Shown here in pieces: positions 8,520-16,921 of a stretch of DNA of 64,000 bases (its first letter is position 1; the number at the start of each line of letters is the position of its first letter). The notes under the pieces are model-generated. The model ran no database searches. It worked only from the letters and a program-made list of their open reading frames with translations, and was not told where the DNA came from. This stretch comes from DASYPP01 sp036006525 (GTDB lineage: Bacteria > Gemmatimonadota > Gemmatimonadetes > Gemmatimonadales > GWC2-71-9): assembly GCA_036006525.1 (NCBI GenBank), contig DASYPP010000024.1, forward strand, positions 66,687 to 130,686, read 5' to 3'. The translations under genes and the position numbers were made by a program.

Positions 8520-9733
8520 TGGTCGGCGAAACGGTCGCGGTGGCGCTGCAGTCCATCCGCGCCAACAAGATGCGGGCCTTCCTGACCATGCTCGGCATCA
8601 TCATTGGCGTCGGCGCGGTCATCACCATGATTTCGCTGGGTAACGGCGCGCAGAAGGCCGTCAACGACCAGATCTCGGCGATGGGCGCCCGGCTCCTGTC
8701 CATTTACCCGGGCCAGATGTTTTCCCGCGGCGTGGCCAGCAGCAACCGGGTGAGCCTGACGACCGACGACGCCGACGCGCTGAAGCGGGATGCGCACCTG
8801 CTGGACGCGGTGGCGCCGGAGTTATCCAGTTCCTATACCGTGAAGTACGGCAACAAGAACCTGAATCTCCAGACGGTCGGCACCACCGCCAACTACGCCA
8901 CCGTCCACAACTACACCATGCCCTACGGGCAGATGTTCACCGATGGCGACGACCAGGCCCGCGAGCGCTACGTCGTGCTCGGCGCCGACGTCCCGGATAT
9001 GCTGGAGGCCAACCCTGCCGCGCTCATCCACCAGACCGTTCTGATCCGGGGGATTCCCTTCGAGGTGATCGGCATTCTGAGCCGGAAGGGAGCGGCCAGC
9101 GGCTCGTTCTTCAACGTGGACGAGCAGATCCTCATCCCGCTGCAGACCGCGCAGTATCGGATCCAGGGCACCAACCGGGTCCGCTCCATCACCGTCGAGG
9201 TCGCCGAAGGCGTCCCGATGGAACAGGGCATGGTAGATCTCGAACGGATCATGCGCCGGGAACACAAGATCCGGCCCGGCGGCGAGAACGACTTCACCAT
9301 CCGGAACCAGATGGAACTGCTGGCGACCCAGCAGCAGGCGACCGAAGTCTTTGGATCGCTTCTCGCCGGTATCGCCGCGGTGAGCCTCCTGGTGGGCGGC
9401 ATCGGCATCATGAACATCATGCTGGTCTCGGTCACCGAGCGCACCCGGGAAATCGGCGTCCGCAAGGCGCTGGGCGCCACCCGGATCAACATCATGCTCC
9501 AGTTCCTCATCGAGGCCCTGGTACTGTGCCTGATCGGCGGCCTGCTTGGTGTGGGGTTGGGGACGTGGGCCGCGGACATCATGGCCAAGAGCTACGGGTG
9601 GAACACCCTGATCTCGTTCAATGCCATCCTGATGGCCTTTGCCTTCAGCGCGGGAGTTGGCCTGGTGTTCGGGATATGGCCCGCCAGCCGGGCCGCCAAG
9701 CTCGATCCGATCGTCGCCCTACGTTACGAATAG
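8516..9733 (+). CDS. ABC transporter permease, MacB periplasmic-core/FtsX type
   Basis: 405 residues. One N-terminal membrane helix (AFLTMLGIIIGVGAVITMISL, shortened here as GIIIGVGAVITMISLG), a large periplasmic core (about 50-270), then three C-terminal helices with the FtsX signature GGIGIMNIMLVSVTERTREI (about 299-318) and RKALGATR. ATG 8516 overlaps the adaptor stop by four bases; the longer open frame upstream is a shadow of the adaptor gene. With the three genes before it, it completes a MacAB-TolC-like tripartite exporter. The substrate (peptide, lipid or macrolide) cannot be read from sequence. Confidence 0.93.
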   Translation: MMVGETVAVALQSIRANKMRAFLTMLGIIIGVGAVITMISLGNGAQKAVNDQISAMGARLLSIYPGQMFSRGVASSNRVSLTTDDADALKRDAHLLDAVAPELSSSYTVKYGNKNLNLQTVGTTANYATVHNYTMPYGQMFTDGDDQARERYVVLGADVPDMLEANPAALIHQTVLIRGIPFEVIGILSRKGAASGSFFNVDEQILIPLQTAQYRIQGTNRVRSITVEVAEGVPMEQGMVDLERIMRREHKIRPGGENDFTIRNQMELLATQQQATEVFGSLLAGIAAVSLLVGGIGIMNIMLVSVTERTREIGVRKALGATRINIMLQFLIEALVLCLIGGLLGVGLGTWAADIMAKSYGWNTLISFNAILMAFAFSAGVGLVFGIWPASRAAKLDPIVALRYE

Positions 9734-9797
9734 AACCACAGAGCACTGAGTCACAGGGGGTACATACCACCTTTGTGGCTCTGTGCCTTTGTGGTTT
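9734..9797. repeat. Word-built inverted repeat (cacagag family)
   Basis: Starts at the base after the permease stop. The left arm reads AACCACAGAGCACTGAGTCA (9734 on); the right arm CTTTGTGGCTCTGTGCCTTT plus GTGGTT (9771-9796) is the complementary word series. It could fold into a long imperfect hairpin closing the exporter operon. Confidence 0.7.
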
Positions 9798-9833
9798 GCT
9801 GTTTATCTTGAAGGACCAATAACCCATTCGGCT

Positions 9834-12122
9834 ATGTTGCTCTTCGTTCTTGCGCTGCTCCAGGTGCCGGACTCCGCGCCCGGCGTAAACGGCACCGGCA
9901 AGCCCACCTTTTCGGCCCCCCGAATCGAGGCGACCGCCACCATCGATGGCGTACTTGATGAGCCGGCCTGGCAGAGCGCGACCCGGCTCACCGGGTTCAG
10001 CCAGTACGAACCGGTGGACAGCCGGCCGGCAGAAGAGCGGACCGATGTCCTGGTCTGGTACTCCCCCACCGCCATCCATTTCGGCATCCTGGCTTACGAT
10101 CGCCATCCCGAGGCGATCCGGGCGACCCGCGCCGACCGCGACAACATCGATGCCGACGACAACGTCATCATCTATCTCGACACCTTCAATGACCGGCGCC
10201 GGGCCTTTTTCTTTGCGGTAAACCCGCTGGGCAGCCAGGAGGACGGGGTCCGCAGCGAAGGGGCGGCCAGCGCCGGCAACATTTTCGGTGGCAGCATCGA
10301 CAAGAACCCCGACTACCTGTACGAGTCCCGGGGCCGGGTCACCGATTCGGGCTACGTGGTCGAGGTACGGATTCCCTTCAAGAGCCTGCGCTACCCCGGC
10401 AACGGGCCGCAGAGCTGGGGGATCAACTTCCTGCGCCGCACCCAGCGAACCGGCTACAACGACACCTGGACCGACGTGCACCGCGCCAGCGCCAGTTTCC
10501 TGCTCCAGGCCGGAACGCTGGATGGTCTCCACGATCTGCACCGCGGGATGGTGGTCGAGGCCCAGCCCTTCGTCACCGCGAGCGCCAACGGCGCGCTGAA
10601 TACCGCGGGAGACTTCAAGCGGGAGGACGTGGACCCCGAGATCGGGCTCAACCTGCGCCTGGGCCTCACCAATCTGTCGCTCGACGCGACCGTCAATCCC
10701 GATTTCAGCCAGGTCGAATCCGACGTGAGCCAGGTGACCGCCAACCAGCGGTTCGCCCTGTTCTTCCCCGAGAAGCGGCCGTTCTTCCTCGAGGGCATCG
10801 AGCTCTTCAGCACACCCAATCAGCTGATATACACCCGCCAGATCTCGAATCCGATCGTCGGGGGCAAGGTGACCGGGAAGTTCGGCAATTTCGGCATCGC
10901 TCACCTGACGGCGGTGGACCAGGTAGACGAAGACGGAATCCCGGGGAACGAGGACGTGCTGTTCAACATCGCCCGGGTCCGTCGCGACTTCGGCTCCAAT
11001 TCGGTCGCCGGAATCACCGCGACTGACCGCAGCAGCCTGGACTCGCCCGATTACAACCGGGTGCTGGCCGCCGACGTGCACTACGTCTTCGCCAAGCTGT
11101 ACTACGTCGAGGCCCAGGTCGGCGGGTCCTGGACTCGGGCGGGCGGAGCCAACGCGCTTTCCTCGCCGATCTGGAAGCTGGAGTACGATCGTACCGGCAG
11201 GTCGTGGGGGTTCAACTACCAGGTGAACGCGATCGGCCGGGATTTCGTCACTCGCTCCGGGTTCGTCAACCGGAACGACATCGCTTTTGCCCGGGGCTTC
11301 AATCGGCTTTCCTGGTACGGAGACCGGGGCGCGGTGCTGGAGAACTTTACGACCTTCTTCGGGGTCAACCGGTTCTGGCGGTATGGGGACCTGGGCGGCG
11401 ACGCGATCGAGGGGAGCGAGGAAATCACCGGGCGCTTTCAGCTGCGGGGCGGGTGGCTGCTCTCCAGCCACCTGGAGCGGGAGTTTGTGGATTTCGATCC
11501 CGCTGACTATGCCGGGTACACGGTGGATACCGGCGGAACCCCTTCGGGGTTCGTGGTCACCCACGGCGTGTCGGGAGTCAACGGCAACGTCAGCGCGACC
11601 ACCCCGACCTTCCAGGGCTTCGACGCTAACGTGAGTCTCGGGGCCGGCAGCGGCGCCATCTTCGATGAGGCCACCAAGGGACATGGCTTCGACTTGTCGG
11701 GCGAAATCAATTTCCGGCCTACGGCCGGACTCCGGATTTCGCTGCTCAATACCTATTCCCGGATCATGCGGAGCGACGGCAGCCTGTTTGCGCGGACCGT
11801 CATTCCCCGGGCCAAGATCGAGTTCCAGCCGACCCGCGCGCTGTTCTTCCGTGTGGTTGGGGAATATGTCTCGCAGAAAACCTCGGACCTGGTTGACCCG
11901 ACGACCGGCAGCCCGATCCTGATCAACGGGGCGCCCGCCACCGGCGGCGACCAGAACGATCTCCGGGTGGATTTCCTCGTCTCCCTGGAACCGACCCCCG
12001 GCACCGTCGCATTCCTCGGCTACGGTAGCTCGATGCAGGGCAATTCCACCCTGACGTTCCAGAACCTGCAGCGCACCTCGGACGGGTTCTTTGTCAAACT
12101 CGCCTATCAGTTCAGGCGGTAG
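9834..12122 (+). CDS. DUF5916 / CBM9-like outer-membrane protein
   Basis: About 762 residues. ATG 9834 gives a clean signal peptide (MLLFVLALLQ); the frame upstream to 9783 is repeat-derived. The N-terminal 200 residues resemble the family 9 carbohydrate-binding fold (ATIDGVLDEPAWQSA, LVWYSPTAIHFGILAYD, VEVRIPFKSLRYPG). The rest has the alternating aromatic/polar strands of a large beta-barrel, including the FPEKRPFFLEGIELF segment typical of DUF5916, and ends in AYQFRR. The biological role of this family is not established; an outer-membrane location is inferred. Confidence 0.85.
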   Translation: MLLFVLALLQVPDSAPGVNGTGKPTFSAPRIEATATIDGVLDEPAWQSATRLTGFSQYEPVDSRPAEERTDVLVWYSPTAIHFGILAYDRHPEAIRATRADRDNIDADDNVIIYLDTFNDRRRAFFFAVNPLGSQEDGVRSEGAASAGNIFGGSIDKNPDYLYESRGRVTDSGYVVEVRIPFKSLRYPGNGPQSWGINFLRRTQRTGYNDTWTDVHRASASFLLQAGTLDGLHDLHRGMVVEAQPFVTASANGALNTAGDFKREDVDPEIGLNLRLGLTNLSLDATVNPDFSQVESDVSQVTANQRFALFFPEKRPFFLEGIELFSTPNQLIYTRQISNPIVGGKVTGKFGNFGIAHLTAVDQVDEDGIPGNEDVLFNIARVRRDFGSNSVAGITATDRSSLDSPDYNRVLAADVHYVFAKLYYVEAQVGGSWTRAGGANALSSPIWKLEYDRTGRSWGFNYQVNAIGRDFVTRSGFVNRNDIAFARGFNRLSWYGDRGAVLENFTTFFGVNRFWRYGDLGGDAIEGSEEITGRFQLRGGWLLSSHLEREFVDFDPADYAGYTVDTGGTPSGFVVTHGVSGVNGNVSATTPTFQGFDANVSLGAGSGAIFDEATKGHGFDLSGEINFRPTAGLRISLLNTYSRIMRSDGSLFARTVIPRAKIEFQPTRALFFRVVGEYVSQKTSDLVDPTTGSPILINGAPATGGDQNDLRVDFLVSLEPTPGTVAFLGYGSSMQGNSTLTFQNLQRTSDGFFVKLAYQFRR

Positions 12123-12126
12123 GGCC

Positions 12127-12179
12127 GTAAGACGGGAGGAAACCGCTTCGTCAGTTCTGGTGTTACTGTTAGGTCTTAC
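12127..12179. repeat. Short inverted repeat (gtaagac) after DUF5916 gene
   Basis: GTAAGAC at 12127-12133 is complementary to GTCTTAC at 12173-12179, four bases after the stop. It is a short member of the post-stop inverted-repeat set and may act as a weak terminator. Confidence 0.4.
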
Positions 12180-12194
12180 CACGCGCGGAACGCC

Positions 12195-12935
12195 GTGACC
12201 CATACCACTCTCGAATCCTCGGAACCGCCGGCACTGCCGGCAGACACGACGCCGGCCCGGGTCGCGGTGCATCGCCATCACTGGCTGGTACGGCTCTGCC
12301 ATTGGGCCAACGCGATCCTCCTGGTCGGCATGATCGCGAGCGGGCTGCAGATCTACAATGCCTACCAGCGGTTTGGACCCCGGGATATGCAGTACATGGT
12401 GCTCAATCCGGTGAAGCTCCTGCACGGCAGTCCAGCCGCGCCGGAATGGGCGCGGCTGGGCGGCTGGCTGGCCGGCGGCCTCAGCTGGCATTTCGCCCTG
12501 GCCTGGCCGTTCGTCATCACCGGTCTCCTGTACCTGCTCTATCTCGTCTTTTCCGGCGAGTGGCGCTCGCTGCTGTTTCGCCCCCGGGACATCGTCCCCG
12601 CGGCGCAGATGCAACTCTACTACCTGCGGCTCCGCAAGGAACACCCGCTCCAGGGCAAGCACAACGCGCTGCAGAAGGCGGCCTATACCTCGATCCTGGT
12701 CGTGGGGGCGCTCGCGGTCCTCACCGGGTTCGCCATCTACAAGCCGGTTCAATTATCCTGGCTCACGGCGTTCTTCGGCGGATACGAGCTGACCCGGTAC
12801 TGGCACTTCGTATCGGTATGGGTCTTTGCCGCGTTTACCATCCTCCACGTCATCCTGGTATTCGTGGTGGACCCCGCCTCGCTGCGCGCGATGATTACCG
12901 GGTGGTACCGGGGGAGGTTTCCCAGTCATGACTGA
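12195..12935 (+). CDS. Membrane cytochrome b (cytochrome b561/hydrogenase b-type family)
   Basis: 246 residues with about four transmembrane helices. VHRHHWLVRLCHWANAILLVG (given in part: RLCHWANAILLVG) at about 24-44 carries the N-terminal haem His residues, with further candidates at GGLSWHFALAWPF and YWHFVSVWVFAAFTILHV. Such proteins anchor and exchange electrons with periplasmic oxidoreductases. The downstream molybdopterin enzyme overlaps its end by eight bases, so the two very likely form one complex, like YedZ with YedY, although this is not the YedZ family by eye. GTG start at 12195. Confidence 0.85.
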   Translation: MTHTTLESSEPPALPADTTPARVAVHRHHWLVRLCHWANAILLVGMIASGLQIYNAYQRFGPRDMQYMVLNPVKLLHGSPAAPEWARLGGWLAGGLSWHFALAWPFVITGLLYLLYLVFSGEWRSLLFRPRDIVPAAQMQLYYLRLRKEHPLQGKHNALQKAAYTSILVVGALAVLTGFAIYKPVQLSWLTAFFGGYELTRYWHFVSVWVFAAFTILHVILVFVVDPASLRAMITGWYRGRFPSHD

Positions 12936-13662
12936 CCGGAAGCTGGATCGGCGCGATTTTCTCAGGCTCGGACTGGTGGCGGGGCCGGTGTCGCTGGCGG
13001 CGGCGTGCGGGTGGGACGGCGGCTCCGCGATCCGGCCGCGATTGCTGGGCATTTCCCGGGTGAACGACTGGGTGGGCGAGCACATCCTCCAGTCCAACCA
13101 GCGGCTGGCCCGCGAATACCCGATCAGCATGCGGACCCGGGACTTTCCCCACTATTTCGTCACTCGGCCGATGGCGCCGATGCTGCCCGCGCCGGAGACC
13201 TGGAGCCTCGAAGTCGGGGGCGAGGTGAAGAAGCCGGCCCGGCTCACCATGGAGATGATTCAGCAGCTGCCCCGGGTGACCTACACCGTCAAACACCACT
13301 GCGTGGAAGGCTGGACCGCGATTGGGACCTGGACCGGAGCGCCGTTGTCCAGCGTGCTCGCGATGGTGGAGCCGACTGAGCGGGGCCGCTACCTGCGGCT
13401 CGATTCCTTCGATCGGGATCCCGGCGGACGGCAGTACTACACCGGCTGGGACCTCAAGAGCGCGGTGCATCCCCAGACCATTCTCGCCTACGCCTTCAAC
13501 GACCAGCCGCTGCGCCCCGAACGCGGCGCGCCGATCCGAATCTATTCTCCGGTGAAGCTGGGGTATAAACTGACCAAGTATCTCACCCGGATCAGCCTCA
13601 CGCCGGATCGGCCCGGCGGGTACTGGGAAGACGTGGGCTACCCCTGGCTGGGCGGGATATAG
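12928..13662 (+). CDS. Tat-exported sulfite-oxidase-family molybdopterin oxidoreductase (YedY/MsrP-like)
   Basis: 244 residues. The twin-arginine signal RRDFLRLG (residues 8-15) is followed by a lipobox-like LAAAC at about 25-29, so it may be a Tat lipoprotein. The catalytic core has YTVKHHCVEGWTAIGTWTG (about 114-132) with the single Mo-ligating Cys in HHCVEGW, and KLGYKLTKYLTRI near the C-terminus, as in YedY/MsrP, which reduces methionine sulfoxide in the periplasm. Coupled to the cytochrome b gene. The substrate is inferred from family and could be another S- or N-oxide. Confidence 0.85.
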   Translation: MTDRKLDRRDFLRLGLVAGPVSLAAACGWDGGSAIRPRLLGISRVNDWVGEHILQSNQRLAREYPISMRTRDFPHYFVTRPMAPMLPAPETWSLEVGGEVKKPARLTMEMIQQLPRVTYTVKHHCVEGWTAIGTWTGAPLSSVLAMVEPTERGRYLRLDSFDRDPGGRQYYTGWDLKSAVHPQTILAYAFNDQPLRPERGAPIRIYSPVKLGYKLTKYLTRISLTPDRPGGYWEDVGYPWLGGI

Positions 13663-13683
13663 GGGCAGTTCTGAGACCCGCCG

Positions 13684-13935
13684 CTATTCCTCCCCGTCCG
13701 TCCGGGTCAACTGCACGTCGGCCTGGCCATCCGGTTGATAGCTCACGGTGACCGACCAGGGTTGGCAGCAGACCGGGCAATCCTCGACATATTCCTGCTG
13801 GTTGCCGCTGCCGGGGTCCAGGGCGATCTCCACCTCCTCGCCGCAGTAGGGACAGTTGACGATGGCGTCCAGGTCGGCGACGCCGTCGCCCAGCTCGAAT
13901 TCGTCGAGCGGATCGGGTTCGGGGTCTTGAATCAT
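13684..13935 (-). CDS. CPXCG-motif cysteine-rich protein
   Basis: 83 residues. Two CxxC knuckles, NCPYCGEEVEI and DCPVCCQPW, separated by about 25 residues, form a zinc-ribbon-like fold matching the small CPXCG family. I chose the Met at 13935 because an AGGAGG ribosome-binding site precedes it and upstream codons are Arg-rich noise. The N-terminus is strongly acidic (PEPDPLDEFELGDG). The function of the family is unknown. It is convergent with the molybdoenzyme gene. Confidence 0.8.
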   Translation of the reverse strand: MIQDPEPDPLDEFELGDGVADLDAIVNCPYCGEEVEIALDPGSGNQQEYVEDCPVCCQPWSVTVSYQPDGQADVQLTRTDGEE

Positions 13936-13987
13936 CTCTCGCGTCCTCCTAACGGACCGGTTCCTCCGGAGATATCTTAAGCGGTTC

Positions 13988-15217
13988 ATGGGCCGGCGTC
14001 TTCCGCTTCTCGCCATCCTGCTCACCGTCGCGCTGGTCGCGGCCCGGGTGCTTCGGGCCGTCCCGCTCTACGACCCCCTGGGCGCTCCGCTTCCCCCCGG
14101 AGTGCATCTCGGTTTCCCGGTCATTCACCTGCTGTTCGCGCCGCTGTTCGACCTGTGGGACGCCGCGTCGATGCTGAGCCTTCGACGGCTCGAGTGGCTG
14201 GCCGCGGGCCTGCTGCTGGCCTTCGTGGTCTGGCGCGGCCTGCTGGCGACTATGCGGCGACGCGTGGATCCCGATGCCGGACCGCCGATCGGCCTCATCC
14301 GGGAGTCCAGCGCACTGCTGTTCGGGTTGCTCGGGTTCCTGGCTTTCGTCGCGGCGGGCCTGCTCTGGCACCGACCGATGGTCGCGCTGCGCGGCGCGCC
14401 GGCCACCATCATGGTGGTCGATCTCCATTCCCACAGTAACGTATCCCACGACGTGCGGGGAACCCTGATGACCGGGTTTGACACCGAGGCCAGCCGGCGC
14501 TGGCACCGGAGCGCCGGATATGACGCCTTCTTTCTGACTGACCATAACACCGTCGCGGGTCTCCCGGCCGGACCCGCCAGCGCCCCGCCGTTCGTGTGCC
14601 CGGGCATCGAGGTCAGCGCCTGGCGGGCCCACATCATCCTGCTGGGGACCCGGGACAGCGTGGACCGGAGCCGGTATGGCGGGTCGCTCGAGGGTGTACT
14701 CAGGCTGCTCCGGGAGAGCGAGTCACGCTACGGCGCCATCTCGATCGCCTCGCTCCCCGAGTACGACCGCAACCATTTTGACCACCTGGACCAGCTCATC
14801 GGCGCAGGGCTGGACGGTTTCGAGATCGTCAACGCGTCGCCCAGGGCGGCGATGTTGTCCCGGGCCCACCGGGACAGCGTCATCGCTCTGGGGAAAGCCG
14901 ACAACCTGCTCCTGGTCGGGGTGAGCGACAACCACGGCTGGGGCGCGACCAACCTGAGCTGGAACCTGGTACGGGTGCCGGGCTGGAAGGACACCCGGGA
15001 TCCCTGCCGGCCGTTGCAGCAGCAGCTCTCCACCGGCGGAATCGCGACCGTGCAGGTCGCCGAGCGGCATCACCTGGAAGACGACTCGAAGTGGCCCCTG
15101 CTGCTGACTCCTGAAGCCATCGTATGGGAAACCTGGCGGGCCCTGACCCCGTTGCAGACGCTTTCCTGGTTATTCTGGATCTGGCTGATTGGAATCGTCG
15201 TGGTGCGGCCACGCTAG
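13988..15217 (+). CDS. Membrane-anchored PHP-domain metal-dependent phosphoesterase
   Basis: 409 residues. Three or four N-terminal transmembrane helices (about 5-25, 40-60, 70-88, 105-125) precede a PHP domain: VDLHSHSNVSHD at about 144-155 and FFLTDHNTV at about 179-187 carry the metal-binding His and Asp residues, with GIEVSAW and SDNHGWG further on. A final helix lies at the C-terminus (LFWIWLIGIVVV). PHP enzymes cleave phosphoesters; the membrane location suggests an envelope or nucleotide substrate that cannot be named. Divergent from the CPXCG gene. Confidence 0.85.
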   Translation: MGRRLPLLAILLTVALVAARVLRAVPLYDPLGAPLPPGVHLGFPVIHLLFAPLFDLWDAASMLSLRRLEWLAAGLLLAFVVWRGLLATMRRRVDPDAGPPIGLIRESSALLFGLLGFLAFVAAGLLWHRPMVALRGAPATIMVVDLHSHSNVSHDVRGTLMTGFDTEASRRWHRSAGYDAFFLTDHNTVAGLPAGPASAPPFVCPGIEVSAWRAHIILLGTRDSVDRSRYGGSLEGVLRLLRESESRYGAISIASLPEYDRNHFDHLDQLIGAGLDGFEIVNASPRAAMLSRAHRDSVIALGKADNLLLVGVSDNHGWGATNLSWNLVRVPGWKDTRDPCRPLQQQLSTGGIATVQVAERHHLEDDSKWPLLLTPEAIVWETWRALTPLQTLSWLFWIWLIGIVVVRPR

Positions 15218-15224
15218 GAGATCT

Positions 15225-16217
15225 CTGAACAGTCGCATTGCAGGCACCGGCTTCTCGGTCCCCGACCGGGTGGTGACCAACGCGGAGTTGGCCACGCTCA
15301 TGGATACCTCGGACGAGTGGATCCGCACCCGTACCGGGATCCAAGAACGGCGCTGGGTTCGCGAAGGCGAGACCGGTGCCGCCCTGGCGCTGGCCGCATC
15401 ACGCCGCGCCCTCGAAGCGGCCGGCTTGGGCCCCGGCGACCTCGACGCGATCGTCTACGCCACCAGTACTCCCGATCACTTCCTCCCGGGCGGCGGTGTC
15501 TACCTCCAGCGCGACCTGGGCGCCGGCATGATCCCCGCCCTCGACGTCCGCACCCAGTGCAGCGGATTCGTGTACGGACTCTCGGTGGCGGATGCATGGA
15601 TTCGGTCGGGGCACTACGAGCGGGTTCTGGTGGTGGGCGCCGAGGTGCAATCCACCGCGATGGATGTCTCTACCCGGGGTCGCAATACCGCGGTCATTTT
15701 CGCTGACGGGGCCGGCGCCGCGGTCGTGACAGCATCGGCCGAGCCCGATCGCGGCATGCTGGCGTTCGACCTCCACACCGAGGGAACCCGCGCCGAGTTG
15801 CTCTGGGTCGACGGGCCGGGGTCGATGTATCATCCCCGGGTTTCTCATGAACAGCTGGACGAGGGCCGCTACTTCCTGCAGATGGATGGCAAGGAAGTTT
15901 TTCGCCACGCCGTTACCCGGATGCCCGAGTCGGTGCTCGCGGTGCTGGCGAAGGCGAAGCTCAGCGTGGACCAGGTCGCCTTGCTGATTCCCCACCAGGC
16001 CAACCTGCGGATCTCCGAAGGCGTTCAGAAGGCGCTCAAGCTCAGGGACGGCCAGGTGTACAACAACATCCAACGCTACGGAAACACCACGGCGGCCACC
16101 ATTCCCATCGCGCTGGACGAATGTGTGCGGGCGGGCCGGATCAAGCCGGGCGACATCGTGGTGTTGACCGCGTTTGGCAGCGGCTTCATGTGGGGGAGCG
16201 TGGCGCTGCGCTGGTAG
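15225..16217 (+). CDS. fabH: Beta-ketoacyl-ACP synthase III
   Basis: About 330 residues; condenses acetyl-CoA with malonyl-ACP to start fatty acid synthesis. The triad is intact: Cys in DVRTQCSGFVYG (about 113), His in LLIPHQANLR (about 255) and Asn in RYGNTTAATIP (about 287). The start is unusual: AGGAG at 15216-15220 sits just before CTG 15225, and no ATG occurs before 15299, where conserved sequence would be lost. TTG 15189 is the alternative but lies inside the PHP gene. It stands alone, without other fab genes, so a specialised role is possible. Confidence 0.9.
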   Translation: MNSRIAGTGFSVPDRVVTNAELATLMDTSDEWIRTRTGIQERRWVREGETGAALALAASRRALEAAGLGPGDLDAIVYATSTPDHFLPGGGVYLQRDLGAGMIPALDVRTQCSGFVYGLSVADAWIRSGHYERVLVVGAEVQSTAMDVSTRGRNTAVIFADGAGAAVVTASAEPDRGMLAFDLHTEGTRAELLWVDGPGSMYHPRVSHEQLDEGRYFLQMDGKEVFRHAVTRMPESVLAVLAKAKLSVDQVALLIPHQANLRISEGVQKALKLRDGQVYNNIQRYGNTTAATIPIALDECVRAGRIKPGDIVVLTAFGSGFMWGSVALRW

Positions 16218-16243
16218 GCCGAGCCGCGAAATGATGCCAAGTC

Positions 16244-16257
16244 TATTGAATTCAATA
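16244..16257. promoter_or_regulatory. 14-bp perfect palindrome, operator candidate
   Basis: TATTGAATTCAATA, in an AT-rich stretch between fabH and a small membrane-protein gene. It is the most AT-rich island in this part of the window and is perfectly symmetric, as expected of a dimer-binding site. No cognate regulator is adjacent. Confidence 0.35.
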
Positions 16258-16340
16258 ACTTAACTGGAATGAAACATGATGAAGTGGCGTTACGTACTGA
16301 AACACACGCTGGGCCATCCATTCGTCCCCAACTTCAGGGC

Positions 16341-16619
16341 ATGACCATGTTCATCTTCAGCTGGGTTAGCACCGTCATCACCGTCGTCGCCGGTCTTACC
16401 GGCTTCCTGATGACCCGCCGGTTCGTTGCCCGCCGGCTTCGCTTCGTCGACGCAGTGTATTCTCCCGCTGCGCCGTTCATCATCGCGGCGCTTGCGATGT
16501 TACTGGCCTGGCCGGTTTCGGCACTGCCGCTGGTCACCGCCACGGCGAGCGCGCTGTTCGGAATCGGGGCCGGCTTGGGGACCATCAGCGGGGTGAAAGC
16601 CCTGCGTCGAGTCAACTGA
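16341..16619 (+). CDS. Small two-helix membrane protein, unknown function
   Basis: About 92 residues from ATG 16341 (ATG 16347 also possible; the frame is open from 16269). Two hydrophobic segments, at about 3-22 and 42-65, are separated by a basic stretch, TRRFVARRLRF. The last residues are KALRRVN. I do not recognise a family. Its TGA stop overlaps the first base of a perfect 13-bp hairpin. Confidence 0.55.
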   Translation: MTMFIFSWVSTVITVVAGLTGFLMTRRFVARRLRFVDAVYSPAAPFIIAALAMLLAWPVSALPLVTATASALFGIGAGLGTISGVKALRRVN

Positions 16620-16648
16620 TTGAAGATTGAGCATCCTCAATCTTCAAT
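16619..16648. repeat. Perfect 13-bp stem hairpin (attgaag/attgagg family, copy 1)
   Basis: ATTGAAGATTGAG (16619-16631) and CTCAATCTTCAAT (16636-16648) pair exactly across a four-base loop. It overlaps the stop codon of the gene before it and lies 15 bases before the YggX start. The same words make the 30-bp palindrome at 48128-48157. Confidence 0.85.
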
Positions 16649-16663
16649 GATTATCCTTCCTGC

Positions 16664-16915
16664 ATGGCTACGATCAATTGCGCTCGCTGCGGTCAAACCC
16701 GCGACCAGATGCCCTTCCGGCCGTTTCCCAACGACATCGGGCTCAAGGTCTTCGAGCGGATCTGCAATGTGTGCTGGCAGGAATGGCTCAATACCCAGAA
16801 GCAGATCATCAATCACTATTCGCTCGATCCCCGGGAACCCAAGTCCCGGGAAATGCTCTACACCCAGATGGACACCTTTCTTTTCGGGGAACCCAAGGGC
16901 CTGCCCACCGTGTAG
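16664..16915 (+). CDS. Fe(II)-trafficking protein, YggX family
   Basis: 83 residues, the usual YggX size. INCARCGQTRDQMPF at the N-terminus carries the conserved Cys, and FPNDIGLKVFERI plus CWQEWLNTQKQIINHY are family core sequences, as is the FLFGE near the end. YggX protects iron-sulfur clusters and labile iron from oxidation. One extra Cys pair (NVCW) is seen. Convergent with the DUF3187 gene six bases away. Confidence 0.92.
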   Translation: MATINCARCGQTRDQMPFRPFPNDIGLKVFERICNVCWQEWLNTQKQIINHYSLDPREPKSREMLYTQMDTFLFGEPKGLPTV

Positions 16916-16921
16916 GTCGGC

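Noticed and set aside
9645..12752. A 1035-codon open frame on the minus strand
   Set aside because: It is antisense to the DUF5916 and cytochrome b genes, has no recognisable domain and is Pro/Gly/Arg/Asp-rich noise typical of GC-rich shadows.
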